Positions 1 through 7,778 of a stretch of 36,567 nucleotides of DNA are shown here, one piece after another (position 1 is the first letter of the stretch; the number at the start of each line of letters is the position of its first letter). Under the pieces are notes generated by a model. It ran no database searches. It was not told the DNA's origin and worked only from the letters and a program-made list of their open reading frames with translations. The stretch is from an uncultured Lachnospiraceae bacterium (lineage in GTDB: Bacteria > Bacillota > Clostridia > Lachnospirales > Lachnospiraceae): assembly GCA_944380605.1 (NCBI GenBank), contig CALWIA010000020.1:1-36567 (forward strand), in the 5' to 3' direction. Made by a program: the position numbers and the translations under genes.

Positions 1-115
1 TTTAACATAATAGGGCAAACACGGAAGTGGGAATCAGCGGTCTCGTTCCCGTGATCACTGATCTAAATCTCCGTGACAAGTGATCTATTTATCCGTGAAC
101 GATGATCTATTCACG
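1..115. mobile_element. Putative IS21-like element end with 22-bp tandem repeats
   Basis: Two consecutive 22-bp units (59-80 and 81-102) and a partial third (103-115) all start with TGATCTA and contain CCGTGA or a variant of it. Regularly spaced short repeats at the ends are typical of IS21-family transposase-binding sites. The likely outer boundary is near the CA at 112-113, since IS21 elements usually end TG...CA. No transposase gene lies inside the window, so the element must run off the left edge. The family assignment is inferred from the repeat architecture only. Confidence 0.5.
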
Positions 116-332
116 CGTAATATACAAGGCGCTTTCAGCGCACCGGTATATTCAGGGCGGAAAGGAAAACCGATGCAGAGGGCGGATTGTAAAGGAGGAG
201 GAAATCCTGGCAATGATAAGTGAGAGCGGCGAGGTGGAACGGATTATGGTTCTGGAGGGGCGGCTGGAAGCAGAGAAGACAGGGAGATAGTGGAGAGGGG
301 AATGCGTTTATATCTTTTCTACTGAAAACGAA

Positions 333-361
333 TTGCAGAATGTCTGAAGAAATGATAAAAT
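333..361 (+). promoter_or_regulatory. Candidate sigma-A promoter of the winged-helix gene
   Basis: TTGCAG (333-338) and TAAAAT (356-361) are separated by exactly 17 bases and lie 60 bases upstream of the GTG start at 422. The rest of the roughly 300-base stretch between the IS-like end and the gene holds only a short, unconvincing open frame. Confidence 0.5.
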
Positions 362-421
362 GAAAACCTGAATAGTTGAACAATAATTGAACAGTGAATT
401 TCCTGCAGAAGGAGGGATTGT

Positions 422-1045
422 GTGAGTCTGAAAATTTCTTTGGCACAAATCAGCGAATATCTGAATGAATGTATCCATATGCGAAAGGACATTCCAGAAG
501 AAGTATTGTCCGAATTTGTGTTTCAGATTGCAGACAAAGCTGCTGTGCCTTCTGCGTACTTTGATTTAAAAGAATCCTGTCAAAAATACAAAGAATTCCA
601 TACAGACGATCCGGCAATCCGTTTTGCCTGCATGACGGGTATGCTTCTGGGCACGATGAACCTGTATTCCGCTATACAAAAGAAAGAACAGGTTCCGACG
701 ATGCGCAAATGGGCCGTGGATCCGGATTCCAAGCAGTATGAAGTGCTGAATGCCATTCAAACGGAACCTGGTATTTCCCATCGCGAGCTTCTGGAAAAGC
801 TGAGGTCTGTGCATACCACATCAGCACTGTCTCATCTGACGCAAAAACTGGAAACCAGGGATTTTATTTCTTCTATAAAAGGCGGGAGAACAAAATATTA
901 TTATATTACCCTCCTTGGAGAATCTGCGCTGGAACGATCCCGCAAAAGCGCTTCATCCGCAGCAGAGCATGGTGAAGAAGCTGCAGCTGTGGGGGACACT
1001 TTTGGGGCTGCCCCCATGTCTTGCTCTAAAACTTCGGGTATTTAA
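422..1045 (+). CDS. Winged-helix DNA-binding domain protein
   Basis: The gene has a GTG start with GGAGGG at 411-416, five bases upstream. The 207-residue product is soluble. Its first ~95 residues form a helical region I do not recognise. Residues ~100-170 look like a MarR-type winged helix: a helix around QYEVLNAIQTEPGISHRELL, a recognition-helix-like stretch around TTSALSHLTQKLETRDFI, then a wing with KGGRTKYYYITLLG. The C-terminal ~30 residues are low-complexity Ala/Ser/Gly. It converges on the SIR2 gene across a ~136-base gap and lies near an IS-like end, so it may regulate the accessory genes beside it, but nothing in the sequence proves this. Base composition is lower in GC than the genes after 4983. 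Confidence 0.65.
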   Translation: MSLKISLAQISEYLNECIHMRKDIPEEVLSEFVFQIADKAAVPSAYFDLKESCQKYKEFHTDDPAIRFACMTGMLLGTMNLYSAIQKKEQVPTMRKWAVDPDSKQYEVLNAIQTEPGISHRELLEKLRSVHTTSALSHLTQKLETRDFISSIKGGRTKYYYITLLGESALERSRKSASSAAEHGEEAAAVGDTFGAAPMSCSKTSGI

Positions 1046-1181
1046 GCATACTCTTCTCTTTTATAATTTGAGATATATTGCTTATAATTGAATGGAATAG
1101 AGATGACGTATAATTGATTTTGCGAAAATAATTATACATCATCATCTGTTCCTCATACTTGTTTTAATATAGATGCTGCCC

Positions 1182-3626
1182 TTATTCGGAAATGATTCGG
1201 AACAGATCTTCCAAATCAGAATAAGCATCTGGTGATACAAGAGTTCCATTACTCATAGTTTCATAAATAATGCGGGAAACTACATCATCATAGTTAAAAG
1301 AATCTTCTTTAACGAAGTCATAGGTATTATATGGGGAACTTAATGCCTTATGCAGTATATGGATTGCTTCTGTATTTTCATCAATATTTGCATAGCCGTT
1401 TAGATAACATTTATGGCTTAAAACAAGGGCTTTTGTATACAAAACATGTGAAGCCGAAATGAGAATTTTTTCGTTATGGTATTTATTATAACGAGTCTCA
1501 AATATTTGAAATGCTACATTAGCATCTCGAAATGCTTTTTTAAGGTATTCTAATTTATTTTCTTGTTTTTTTTCAAACGACGCCGATTTAATATAACATT
1601 TAGCTCGCTGATGCATATAATTAGGATCTGCAGAAAGAAGTTTATTTAATCCTTCATATATTGCCCTAATCAAGGCCAACCCCTGTTCTCCATTATATTT
1701 ATTTGAGCAGAAAAGTCTATTAATATTGTCGAAGAGTATATATTCGCCGTAAGAATTGCTTTTATCTCCTCGCAGAAAGTCTGGTGCACCTTCTTGAGAT
1801 ATAATTTTTGCAATTATATATTGATAGGCTTTGATAATGGTTTCATAATTTTTTTCTCTACAGGCAAACTGCCCTAATTGGTAGCATAGCCAAAATTCAG
1901 CATTAACTACATATTTTATTGAAGAATTGTCATCAAAGTTAGATTCAAAACTCCAAGTTGATTCTTTGTCTATTAGAGGAGTAGTAGCCTTACACTGTAT
2001 GGCCAATTCGTCATATAACTCTAACTTTATAGCTCTTGCTGAGTAAATTTTTCTTTCAATGGCTAGAGCTATAAGTGCAGCTAACTCCAAAGATGAGGTA
2101 AAGCGTGGTACAGTATTATGGTATTTATTTTTTTCAGAAAGTTCCTTGCTTAAATTGATAATATTATCAACAATTGTATTTGCTTCTTTAAATACTCCTG
2201 CAGTAACAGCAGTAAGTAATGGCGCGATTTTCTGCCACTCTGGATTGCTGAGTCTGTTACTGATGGGAATCTGAGGAACATCTCCAGGTTTAATTATTTC
2301 CTGTAATTCATATAACCTTAAAATTCCATTAACTGTCCTATTATGTTTATCGACCGCAACAATGACATTTATATTATTTTCCTTAAGAAATGCAATATTA
2401 GAAATAAAATATTCAATTTGATTGTCCGAAAGAGCCATATCATCTGCAAGAATAACACAGTTCTTTTTACAAGTTAAATTTTGAAATGCTTGCTTCGTTA
2501 AACGATCTTTTGTTTCAAAGAAGAAGACATCTCTATTTTTGATGCGACAAGCAATATCGATAAGGATATATGATTTCCCACTACACCCGGAACCAACAAT
2601 AAATTGAAGCGGGTGAGTGGAAAAGTTGTTTAAAATAGAGTCTGTAATATCTCTCGAGATAAAAAAATAAGGGATTGAGATAGTATGATCCTTATTTATT
2701 AAACTTTTCCCGAAAAAAAGATATGCTTTATTACTTTCATAGTCGTCAGCCAATTTCTTAATAGAAAAACGCTTATATTCTTCTAGATCATTAATGCTTA
2801 TTTTTCCAGCATCGCGTCCTGCTTCATATAAGCATTCATATATTTCATCATAGGAATTAAAAATAATACAATGAGTTATGCCATATTTTTCATACTTGAG
2901 TTTTTCTAGGGGACTAGGTTTTTCGATTGTACAAAAATATTTTGCATTATTAATTCCGTTTTCTGATGAACAGGACAACAAATCAATTTCATCATCCAAG
3001 CTGCAGCCAATAAAGATCAAATTTTGGTATATGCTGTCATGACGCAATTTTTCAAGCAGGGAATGATTGCTCTTTAAACTAGTTACATATTGTCTCTGCG
3101 TAAAAACTTCGCTTCCAGCATCTTTGTATGTGAGTATTTCTGCTACATCGCCATGCAATTTGATTACACAAAGAGTTTCATCAAAAATACCTGTTTCCAC
3201 AGGCCGGTTAGCATAAATAACTTGTTGATAACAACTATTAGCTTCTATTCCATCATCAATATTAAGCGTGTACACATACGGCCAAAACGGCTCTAATAGC
3301 CTTTTTTTATTATCTTCTAACTTTACTTTAGTAAAGTTTAATCTTAAATATTCTTTTTGCTCAGAAATGGGAACTACCTGGTGATATGTATCTGAAACAT
3401 TGGAAAATGAGTCACTGGTTAGTGAATCAATATCCGCTTGTTGCAGTGATAAGCACGAGGTAACCTTTTCGACCATATATTTTTTGTAATCTTTGCCGGA
3501 GGGAACATTGCCTCGGAATGCATTACAGCCTCTGGTAAAACCAGATCCAATTACGGGAATAAGCATTTTCCTCCGCATATTGTTAATCAATTCGTCTCTA
3601 ATCTCTGCAAAATTAACCACCTTCAT
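1182..3626 (-). CDS. SIR2-domain / P-loop (STAND-like) NTPase, probable anti-phage effector
   Basis: The product is 814 residues. I chose the ATG at 3626 because GAGGTG (3633-3638) sits six bases upstream; the GTG at 3635 would overlap that site. Residues ~1-270 match the SIR2-like fold: IPVIGSGF at ~23-30 for nucleotide binding, then TLNIDDG, VIKLHGD and FIGCSLDD. A P-loop follows at ~343-352 (GSGCSGKS) with a Walker-B-like CVILADDM at ~387-395. The C-terminal ~300 residues are helical and TPR-like, plausible as a sensor. This SIR2-NTPase-repeat order resembles Avs5/STAND-type defence proteins, which deplete NAD+ on phage detection; that function is inferred. The gene is strikingly AT-rich against its neighbours, consistent with recent transfer. 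It is transcribed alone from its own promoter at 3680-3708. Confidence 0.8.
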   Translation of the reverse strand: MKVVNFAEIRDELINNMRRKMLIPVIGSGFTRGCNAFRGNVPSGKDYKKYMVEKVTSCLSLQQADIDSLTSDSFSNVSDTYHQVVPISEQKEYLRLNFTKVKLEDNKKRLLEPFWPYVYTLNIDDGIEANSCYQQVIYANRPVETGIFDETLCVIKLHGDVAEILTYKDAGSEVFTQRQYVTSLKSNHSLLEKLRHDSIYQNLIFIGCSLDDEIDLLSCSSENGINNAKYFCTIEKPSPLEKLKYEKYGITHCIIFNSYDEIYECLYEAGRDAGKISINDLEEYKRFSIKKLADDYESNKAYLFFGKSLINKDHTISIPYFFISRDITDSILNNFSTHPLQFIVGSGCSGKSYILIDIACRIKNRDVFFFETKDRLTKQAFQNLTCKKNCVILADDMALSDNQIEYFISNIAFLKENNINVIVAVDKHNRTVNGILRLYELQEIIKPGDVPQIPISNRLSNPEWQKIAPLLTAVTAGVFKEANTIVDNIINLSKELSEKNKYHNTVPRFTSSLELAALIALAIERKIYSARAIKLELYDELAIQCKATTPLIDKESTWSFESNFDDNSSIKYVVNAEFWLCYQLGQFACREKNYETIIKAYQYIIAKIISQEGAPDFLRGDKSNSYGEYILFDNINRLFCSNKYNGEQGLALIRAIYEGLNKLLSADPNYMHQRAKCYIKSASFEKKQENKLEYLKKAFRDANVAFQIFETRYNKYHNEKILISASHVLYTKALVLSHKCYLNGYANIDENTEAIHILHKALSSPYNTYDFVKEDSFNYDDVVSRIIYETMSNGTLVSPDAYSDLEDLFRIISE

Positions 3627-3679
3627 AACGATCACCTCAAAATAATCTTTTGTCTAAGCCAAACAAATAATATATTTTT

Positions 3680-3708
3680 ATCGTACCATAATCTTTTTAC
3701 TCTAACAA
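3680..3708 (-). promoter_or_regulatory. Candidate promoter of the SIR2-NTPase gene
   Basis: Read on the minus strand, TTGTTA (3703-3708) and TACGAT (3680-3685) are separated by 17 bases. The -10 box ends about 54 bases before the ATG at 3626. It is back to back with the promoter of the MNT/HEPN pair. Confidence 0.5.
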
Positions 3709-3725
3709 CTACTTCCTGTTTTGGG

Positions 3726-3754
3726 TTTTCTTGCGGCAATAAATACGGTATAAT
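3726..3754 (+). promoter_or_regulatory. Candidate promoter of the MNT-HEPN operon
   Basis: A perfect TATAAT at 3749-3754 is preceded by TTTTCT (3726-3731) with a 17-base spacer. It would give a long (~200-base) leader that contains the structured element at 3776-3905. Confidence 0.45.
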
Positions 3755-3775
3755 GTTCACGAAAGCATTAAGCAG

Positions 3776-3905
3776 TGCGGCAGATGACAGATAGTAGGAG
3801 GCTGCGTGCTTGCACGCAAGCCGCCGGATATCTGACAGATGCCATAGGGCGCAAGCCCGTGAGCGAGGAAACGAAGTTTCCGAGCCTGCGCTGCGCCTGT
3901 GCGTG
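3776..3905 (+). repeat. Hairpin-rich leader element, possibly a dispersed repeat
   Basis: Several short inverted repeats are packed together: CAGATA...TATCTG (about 3787-3835) enclosing GCTTGC...GCAAGC, a GGGC...GCCC pair, and GGAAAC-GAA-GTTTCC (about 3867-3881). The stretch is open in one frame, continuous with the MNT gene, but has no convincing ribosome binding site and does not read like that protein. It lies between the promoter at 3726 and the MNT start, so it would be transcribed as leader. Whether it recurs elsewhere cannot be judged from this window. Confidence 0.35.
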
Positions 3906-3966
3906 TAATCATATTGAAACATCAGAAGCAGTGTTCTCTGAATGCATGGACGAGGGAGCGGACGCA

Positions 3967-4398
3967 ATGAATCATATGCAATCAATGGAAACCGGTAGAG
4001 AAGACCGTACCGTGCTGGACGGCCGGATGCAGGACAGCATCAAACGGGTACAGGCTTCTTTTCTGCCTTCCCGCTACCGTGGCAAGCTTTGCCGGGACCT
4101 GGAGGTGCTGTTCAGAAGCCGGCTGCATCTGTCTGGTCTGAGCCGGATCGTATTGTTCGGCAGCTGTGCCAGAAATGAGATGCGGGCAGGCAGTGACCTG
4201 GACCTGCTGGTGCTGACAGAAGAGGCCGTGCCCCAGGAGCTGAAAGGCGAGTTGTGCGGAGAGCTGGAAGAAGCGCAGGATGGCATTTCGACGGATCTGG
4301 TTTTTTATACGGAAGACCAGTTTCGCGCTTCAGACTGTCGCCTGGTGCAGAATATCCGAAAAGATGGACTGATCCTATGGGAGGCGGAGCATGCATAA
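3967..4398 (+). CDS. MNT-type nucleotidyltransferase (antitoxin-like)
   Basis: I chose the ATG at 3967 because GGGAG (3954-3958) lies eight bases upstream; the open frame extends further up, but only through the hairpin-rich leader. The product is 143 residues. The minimal nucleotidyltransferase signature is complete: Gly65-Ser66, ten residues, then Asp77-x-Asp79 (VLFGSCARNE...GSDLDLLV), with a possible third acidic residue in STDLVFY. In known MntA/HepT pairs this enzyme adds AMP to the HEPN partner and silences it. Its end overlaps the HEPN gene by eight bases, which implies translational coupling. An ordinary mobile-element nucleotidyltransferase is the alternative, but the pairing makes antitoxin the better reading. 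Confidence 0.8.
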   Translation: MNHMQSMETGREDRTVLDGRMQDSIKRVQASFLPSRYRGKLCRDLEVLFRSRLHLSGLSRIVLFGSCARNEMRAGSDLDLLVLTEEAVPQELKGELCGELEEAQDGISTDLVFYTEDQFRASDCRLVQNIRKDGLILWEAEHA

Positions 4399-4879
4399 AC
4401 TGAATTCGTATTACGGAATGGCGGAGAATGATTATCTCTATGCCAAAGCAGGTATGGAGACCTGCAGACAGCTGGGCAATTACAATGCGGTGGCGTCCGG
4501 CTGCGCCCAGGCAGCGGAAAAGTATTTGAAAGCCCTGGCGGAAATTTGCCTGGTGGATGACCCCGATGGCGTTTCCGTATTGAAAACCCACAACCTGCGG
4601 ACGCTGGTCAACAAGCTGAAAGAGCAGCTGCCGAAGATTGGCCTGAGTTCCCGGGACTGCAAATGGCTGGGGGACTACTATTTTGATGCCCGGTACCCGG
4701 GAGATAACTTTGTTACGGTGAATGAAGAGGACGCCTGGGAATGTCTGCGGATTACGGAAGAAATCCGGGAAGTGGTGCAGAAAGAACTGGAAGAGCTGCT
4801 GTTTCAGAGGCGGAAGCAGCGGCAGGAGGCGGTGCAGTCCGGAGAAAGTGACAGCGGAGAGGGTATGAAACGGCTGTAG
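4391..4879 (+). CDS. HEPN-domain protein (toxin-like partner of MNT)
   Basis: The product is 162 residues. The ATG overlaps the MNT gene, with GGGAGG at 4379-4384 inside that gene. The first ~140 residues form the four-helix HEPN pattern: YYGMAENDYLYAKAG, then a helix containing CAQAAEKYLKAL, then KTHNLRTLV and the ARYPGD segment typical of one HEPN subfamily. The C-terminal ~25 residues are charged and variable. The classical R-x4-6-H ribonuclease motif is not visible: Arg in ARYPGD has no His at the expected distance. It is therefore either a HEPN with a different active site or a non-catalytic substrate or scaffold protein. Toxin-antitoxin function is inferred from the gene pair. Confidence 0.75.
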   Translation: MHKLNSYYGMAENDYLYAKAGMETCRQLGNYNAVASGCAQAAEKYLKALAEICLVDDPDGVSVLKTHNLRTLVNKLKEQLPKIGLSSRDCKWLGDYYFDARYPGDNFVTVNEEDAWECLRITEEIREVVQKELEELLFQRRKQRQEAVQSGESDSGEGMKRL

Positions 4880-4921
4880 GACGAAATTTCCGGAAACCGC
4901 TAATTTCCAGGTTCGGATATC

Positions 4922-4950
4922 TTGCTTAAAAAAATAGACTATGATAGAAT
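4922..4950 (+). promoter_or_regulatory. Candidate promoter of the Wzz-like gene
   Basis: TTGCTT (4922-4927) and TAGAAT (4945-4950) are 17 bases apart and lie 32 bases before the ATG at 4983. It marks the start of the core envelope region after the accessory genes. Confidence 0.55.
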
Positions 4951-4982
4951 AAAAAGCAAATTACCAGTAAGGAGAAAGAACC

Positions 4983-6350
4983 ATGGATTCCATCAACAAT
5001 ACATATGAGCAGGAGATCGACTTAAAAGATCTGATGTTTGCGGTTCTGCACAAATGGAGAGGCATACTGCTGGCGGCAGTGGTGCTGGGACTGGTGCTGG
5101 GCGGCTACAAGGCCTATTCCACCTACCAGAACCAGAACGATCCGGAGACGGTGCAGACGGCGGAGGAGACCTACGAGACCGAGTTAAAGGCCTATGAGAA
5201 GGAAAAAGAGGCCCACGAGCGGGAGATTGAGAATCTGACTACGGATATCGCCAATCAGGAGGAATATCTGGAGAAGTCCATTCTGATGAATATCAGCCCC
5301 TACGACGTATGGGAGGCAAAGGTGGACATGTTCGTGAAGACGGACTACCAGATTCTGCCGGATATGGTTTACCAGAACATAGACTATACCAGCACCATTC
5401 TGCAGACTTACCAGTCGGTGCTGACCAGTACGGAGTTCCTGAAGGACATTGCCGATCAGGCAGATACAGAGACCCGTTATCTGAAGGAGCTGGTGACGGT
5501 AACGGTAACGGACAACCTGATCAGCGTTCAGGTGCGCCATGAGTCCCGGGCCAAGGCCCAGGCGGTGCTGGATGCGGTGCTGGAAGGCATGGAAGCCAAC
5601 CAGGCGCGGATTACCGAGAGCATCGGATACCATACCATTAGTGAAGTAAACCGGAGCATTGGCTCCATTGTAGACCAGACGCTGGCGGACAGCCAGAGAA
5701 CGGCCAGCGACCGTCTGGTGACGCTGAGCGACAATCTGGAGACGACCCAGACGGAACTGGAAGAGCTGGAAGAGCCGGAGAAAGCGGCTTCCTCTGCCAA
5801 GGCAGCTGTGACCAGCGGCGTGAAGTACGCGGTGCTGGGCGGCGTGCTGGGCGCCTTTGTGGTGGTCTTCTTTATCTGCGTGGCGTTCTTGATGAGCAGC
5901 AAGGTGTATTCCGCCAAGGAACTGCGCAGCCGGTTCCAGCTGAAGGTGCTGGGCAACCTAGCTTCCGGAAAGCCGGCCAGAGGCATCGACGGCTGGCTCA
6001 ACCGCCTGGAAGGCCGGGTGATGGGAACCGCGGATCAGGAATACGGCCTGATTGCCGCCAATGTCCGCAACTATTCGGAGAATATCGGAACGCTTCTGGT
6101 GACCGGTACCGTCAGCGACGGGCTGATCATGCAGGTGGCCCAGCGGCTGGAGAAGGAGCTGGATGGCCTGCGGGTAATCTCCGGCAGCAATATGATGCAG
6201 GACGCGGCGACGCTGAAGAAACTTCCGGAGTGCGACGCGGTGGTTCTGGTGGAGCAGTGCCGGGTGTCGGTTGGGGATGAGATTCGACTGGAACTGGAGA
6301 AGGTTCAGGACATGCAGAAAGCCGTAATCGGCTGCGTGGTATTCGACTGA
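4983..6350 (+). CDS. Wzz/CapA-like polysaccharide co-polymerase with degenerate BY-kinase-like tail
   Basis: The 455-residue membrane protein starts at an ATG eight bases after AAGGAG (4969-4974). A cytoplasmic start (EIDLKDLMFAVLHKWRG) is followed by TM1 at ~27-47, a long extracytoplasmic part rich in Glu/Gln coiled coil, and TM2 at ~280-302. This is the chain-length-determinant topology that controls polymer length. The last ~110 residues resemble a bacterial tyrosine kinase domain in order (EYGLIAANVRNY, TLLVTG, CDAVVLVEQ, AVIGCVVFD) but lack a Walker A: where GEGKS is expected there is TVSDG. No separate CapB-type kinase is present in the window. It lies upstream of glmM with a terminator between, and its role is probably in the polysaccharide made by the 15-28 kb genes. 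Confidence 0.8.
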   Translation: MDSINNTYEQEIDLKDLMFAVLHKWRGILLAAVVLGLVLGGYKAYSTYQNQNDPETVQTAEETYETELKAYEKEKEAHEREIENLTTDIANQEEYLEKSILMNISPYDVWEAKVDMFVKTDYQILPDMVYQNIDYTSTILQTYQSVLTSTEFLKDIADQADTETRYLKELVTVTVTDNLISVQVRHESRAKAQAVLDAVLEGMEANQARITESIGYHTISEVNRSIGSIVDQTLADSQRTASDRLVTLSDNLETTQTELEELEEPEKAASSAKAAVTSGVKYAVLGGVLGAFVVVFFICVAFLMSSKVYSAKELRSRFQLKVLGNLASGKPARGIDGWLNRLEGRVMGTADQEYGLIAANVRNYSENIGTLLVTGTVSDGLIMQVAQRLEKELDGLRVISGSNMMQDAATLKKLPECDAVVLVEQCRVSVGDEIRLELEKVQDMQKAVIGCVVFD

Positions 6351-6360
6351 GAATCGCTCA

Positions 6361-6392
6361 AGGGGGAGCTGGCGCTCCCCCTTTCCTTTTTT
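6361..6392 (+). terminator. Rho-independent terminator after the Wzz-like gene
   Basis: A perfect 9-bp GC-rich stem (AGGGGGAGC 6361-6369 with GCTCCCCCT 6374-6382) has a 4-base loop and is followed by TTCCTTTTTT. Confidence 0.85.
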
Positions 6393-6424
6393 AAACAGAA
6401 ACTTTGGATAACGGGAGGACAACC

Positions 6425-7777
6425 ATGGCAAAGTATTTTGGAACCGACGGGTTCCGGGGAGAAGCAAATGTGAATCTGACGGCGGAGCACGCCTACAAAA
6501 TCGGCCGTTTTCTGGGCTGGTATTATGGAAACAAGCGCTCCGGCAGGCGGGCGCGGGTGGTGATCGGCAAGGACACCCGCCGTTCGTCGTATATGTTTGA
6601 ATACGCGCTGGCGGCGGGGCTGACGGCATCGGGGGCGGACGCCTGTCTGCTGCATGTGACCACCACACCCAGCGTGTCCTATGTGGTGCGGACGGAGGAT
6701 TTTGACTGCGGCATCATGATTTCCGCCAGCCACAACCCCTATTATGACAACGGCATCAAGCTGATCAATTATTATGGGGAAAAGATGGAAGAAGATACCA
6801 TCCTGAAGATCGAGGCCTATCTGGACGGCTATGCCGGCGAGATTCCCCTGGCCACAGGGGAGGGAATCGGCCGGACGGTGGACTATGCTATCGGCCGGAA
6901 CCGCTATGTAGGTTCTCTGATTTCCCTGGCCACCCGTTCCTATGAGGGCATGCGGGTGGGGCTGGACTGCGCCAACGGCAGCGCCTGGATGATCGCCAAA
7001 AGCGTGTTTGACGCCCTGGGAGCCAGGACCTATGTCATTGGCAATGAACCCAACGGCACCAACATCAACGCGGACTGCGGTTCCACCCATATTGAGGTGC
7101 TGCAGCAGTTTGTCCGGGACAACCGGCTGGACGTGGGCTTTGCCTTTGACGGCGACGCGGACCGCTGCATCTGCGTGGACGAGCACGGCGACGTGGTGGA
7201 CGGGGATAAGATCCTCTACGTCTGCGGCTGCTACATGAAGGAACGGGGAGAACTGACCGGCAGTACGGTGGTGACCACGGTGATGTCCAACCTGGGCCTG
7301 TACAAGGCCCTGGACGCCGCCGGCATCCGGTATGAGAAGACGGCGGTGGGAGACAAATACGTGTATGAGAACATGGTCTCCAACGACTACCGCCTGGGCG
7401 GCGAACAGTCGGGCCACATTATTTTCCGCAAATACGCGGCCACCGGCGACGGGATTCTGACGGCTATCAAGATGATGGAGGTCATGCTGGAAAAGAAGAT
7501 GACCCTGAGCCGGCTGGCGGAGCCGGTGCGGATCTTCCCCCAGGTGCTGGAAAATGTCCGGGTGACGGACAAGACGGCGGCCGCGGAGGATCCGGACGTA
7601 CAGGCGGAGGTGCGCCGGGTGTCGGAGGAACTGGGAGACGACGGCCGGGTGCTGGTGCGGGAAAGCGGCACCGAACCGGTGGTGCGGGTCATGGCGGAAG
7701 CCGGTACCCAGGAACTGTGCCGGCAGTGTGTGGACCGGATCATCCGTAAAATTGAGCAGAAAGGATACAGAGAATAA
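6425..7777 (+). CDS. glmM: Phosphoglucosamine mutase
   Basis: It converts glucosamine-6-phosphate to glucosamine-1-phosphate, feeding UDP-GlcNAc for peptidoglycan and surface polysaccharide. I start it at ATG 6425 (MAKYFGTDGFRGEAN) with GGGAGG at 6413-6418; the open frame begins slightly earlier but without a better site. The 450 residues are the family length. All hallmarks are present: catalytic Ser102 in SASHNP, metal-binding Asp242/244/246 in DGDADR, the sugar-binding GGEQSGH, and the phosphate-binding RESGTEPVVRV near the end. It is one base away from glmS, a common operon. A strong terminator lies just upstream and no clear promoter fits in the short gap, so expression may depend on readthrough. 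Confidence 0.95.
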   Translation: MAKYFGTDGFRGEANVNLTAEHAYKIGRFLGWYYGNKRSGRRARVVIGKDTRRSSYMFEYALAAGLTASGADACLLHVTTTPSVSYVVRTEDFDCGIMISASHNPYYDNGIKLINYYGEKMEEDTILKIEAYLDGYAGEIPLATGEGIGRTVDYAIGRNRYVGSLISLATRSYEGMRVGLDCANGSAWMIAKSVFDALGARTYVIGNEPNGTNINADCGSTHIEVLQQFVRDNRLDVGFAFDGDADRCICVDEHGDVVDGDKILYVCGCYMKERGELTGSTVVTTVMSNLGLYKALDAAGIRYEKTAVGDKYVYENMVSNDYRLGGEQSGHIIFRKYAATGDGILTAIKMMEVMLEKKMTLSRLAEPVRIFPQVLENVRVTDKTAAAEDPDVQAEVRRVSEELGDDGRVLVRESGTEPVVRVMAEAGTQELCRQCVDRIIRKIEQKGYRE

Positions 7778-7778
7778 T

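Noticed and set aside
102..290. A 62-codon open frame near the left edge
   Set aside because: It begins inside the IS-like repeats, lacks a ribosome binding site and matches nothing I recognise.
3632..3985. A 117-codon minus-strand frame upstream of the SIR2 gene
   Set aside because: It covers two promoters and the hairpin-rich leader; the SIR2 gene has its own ribosome binding site and start.
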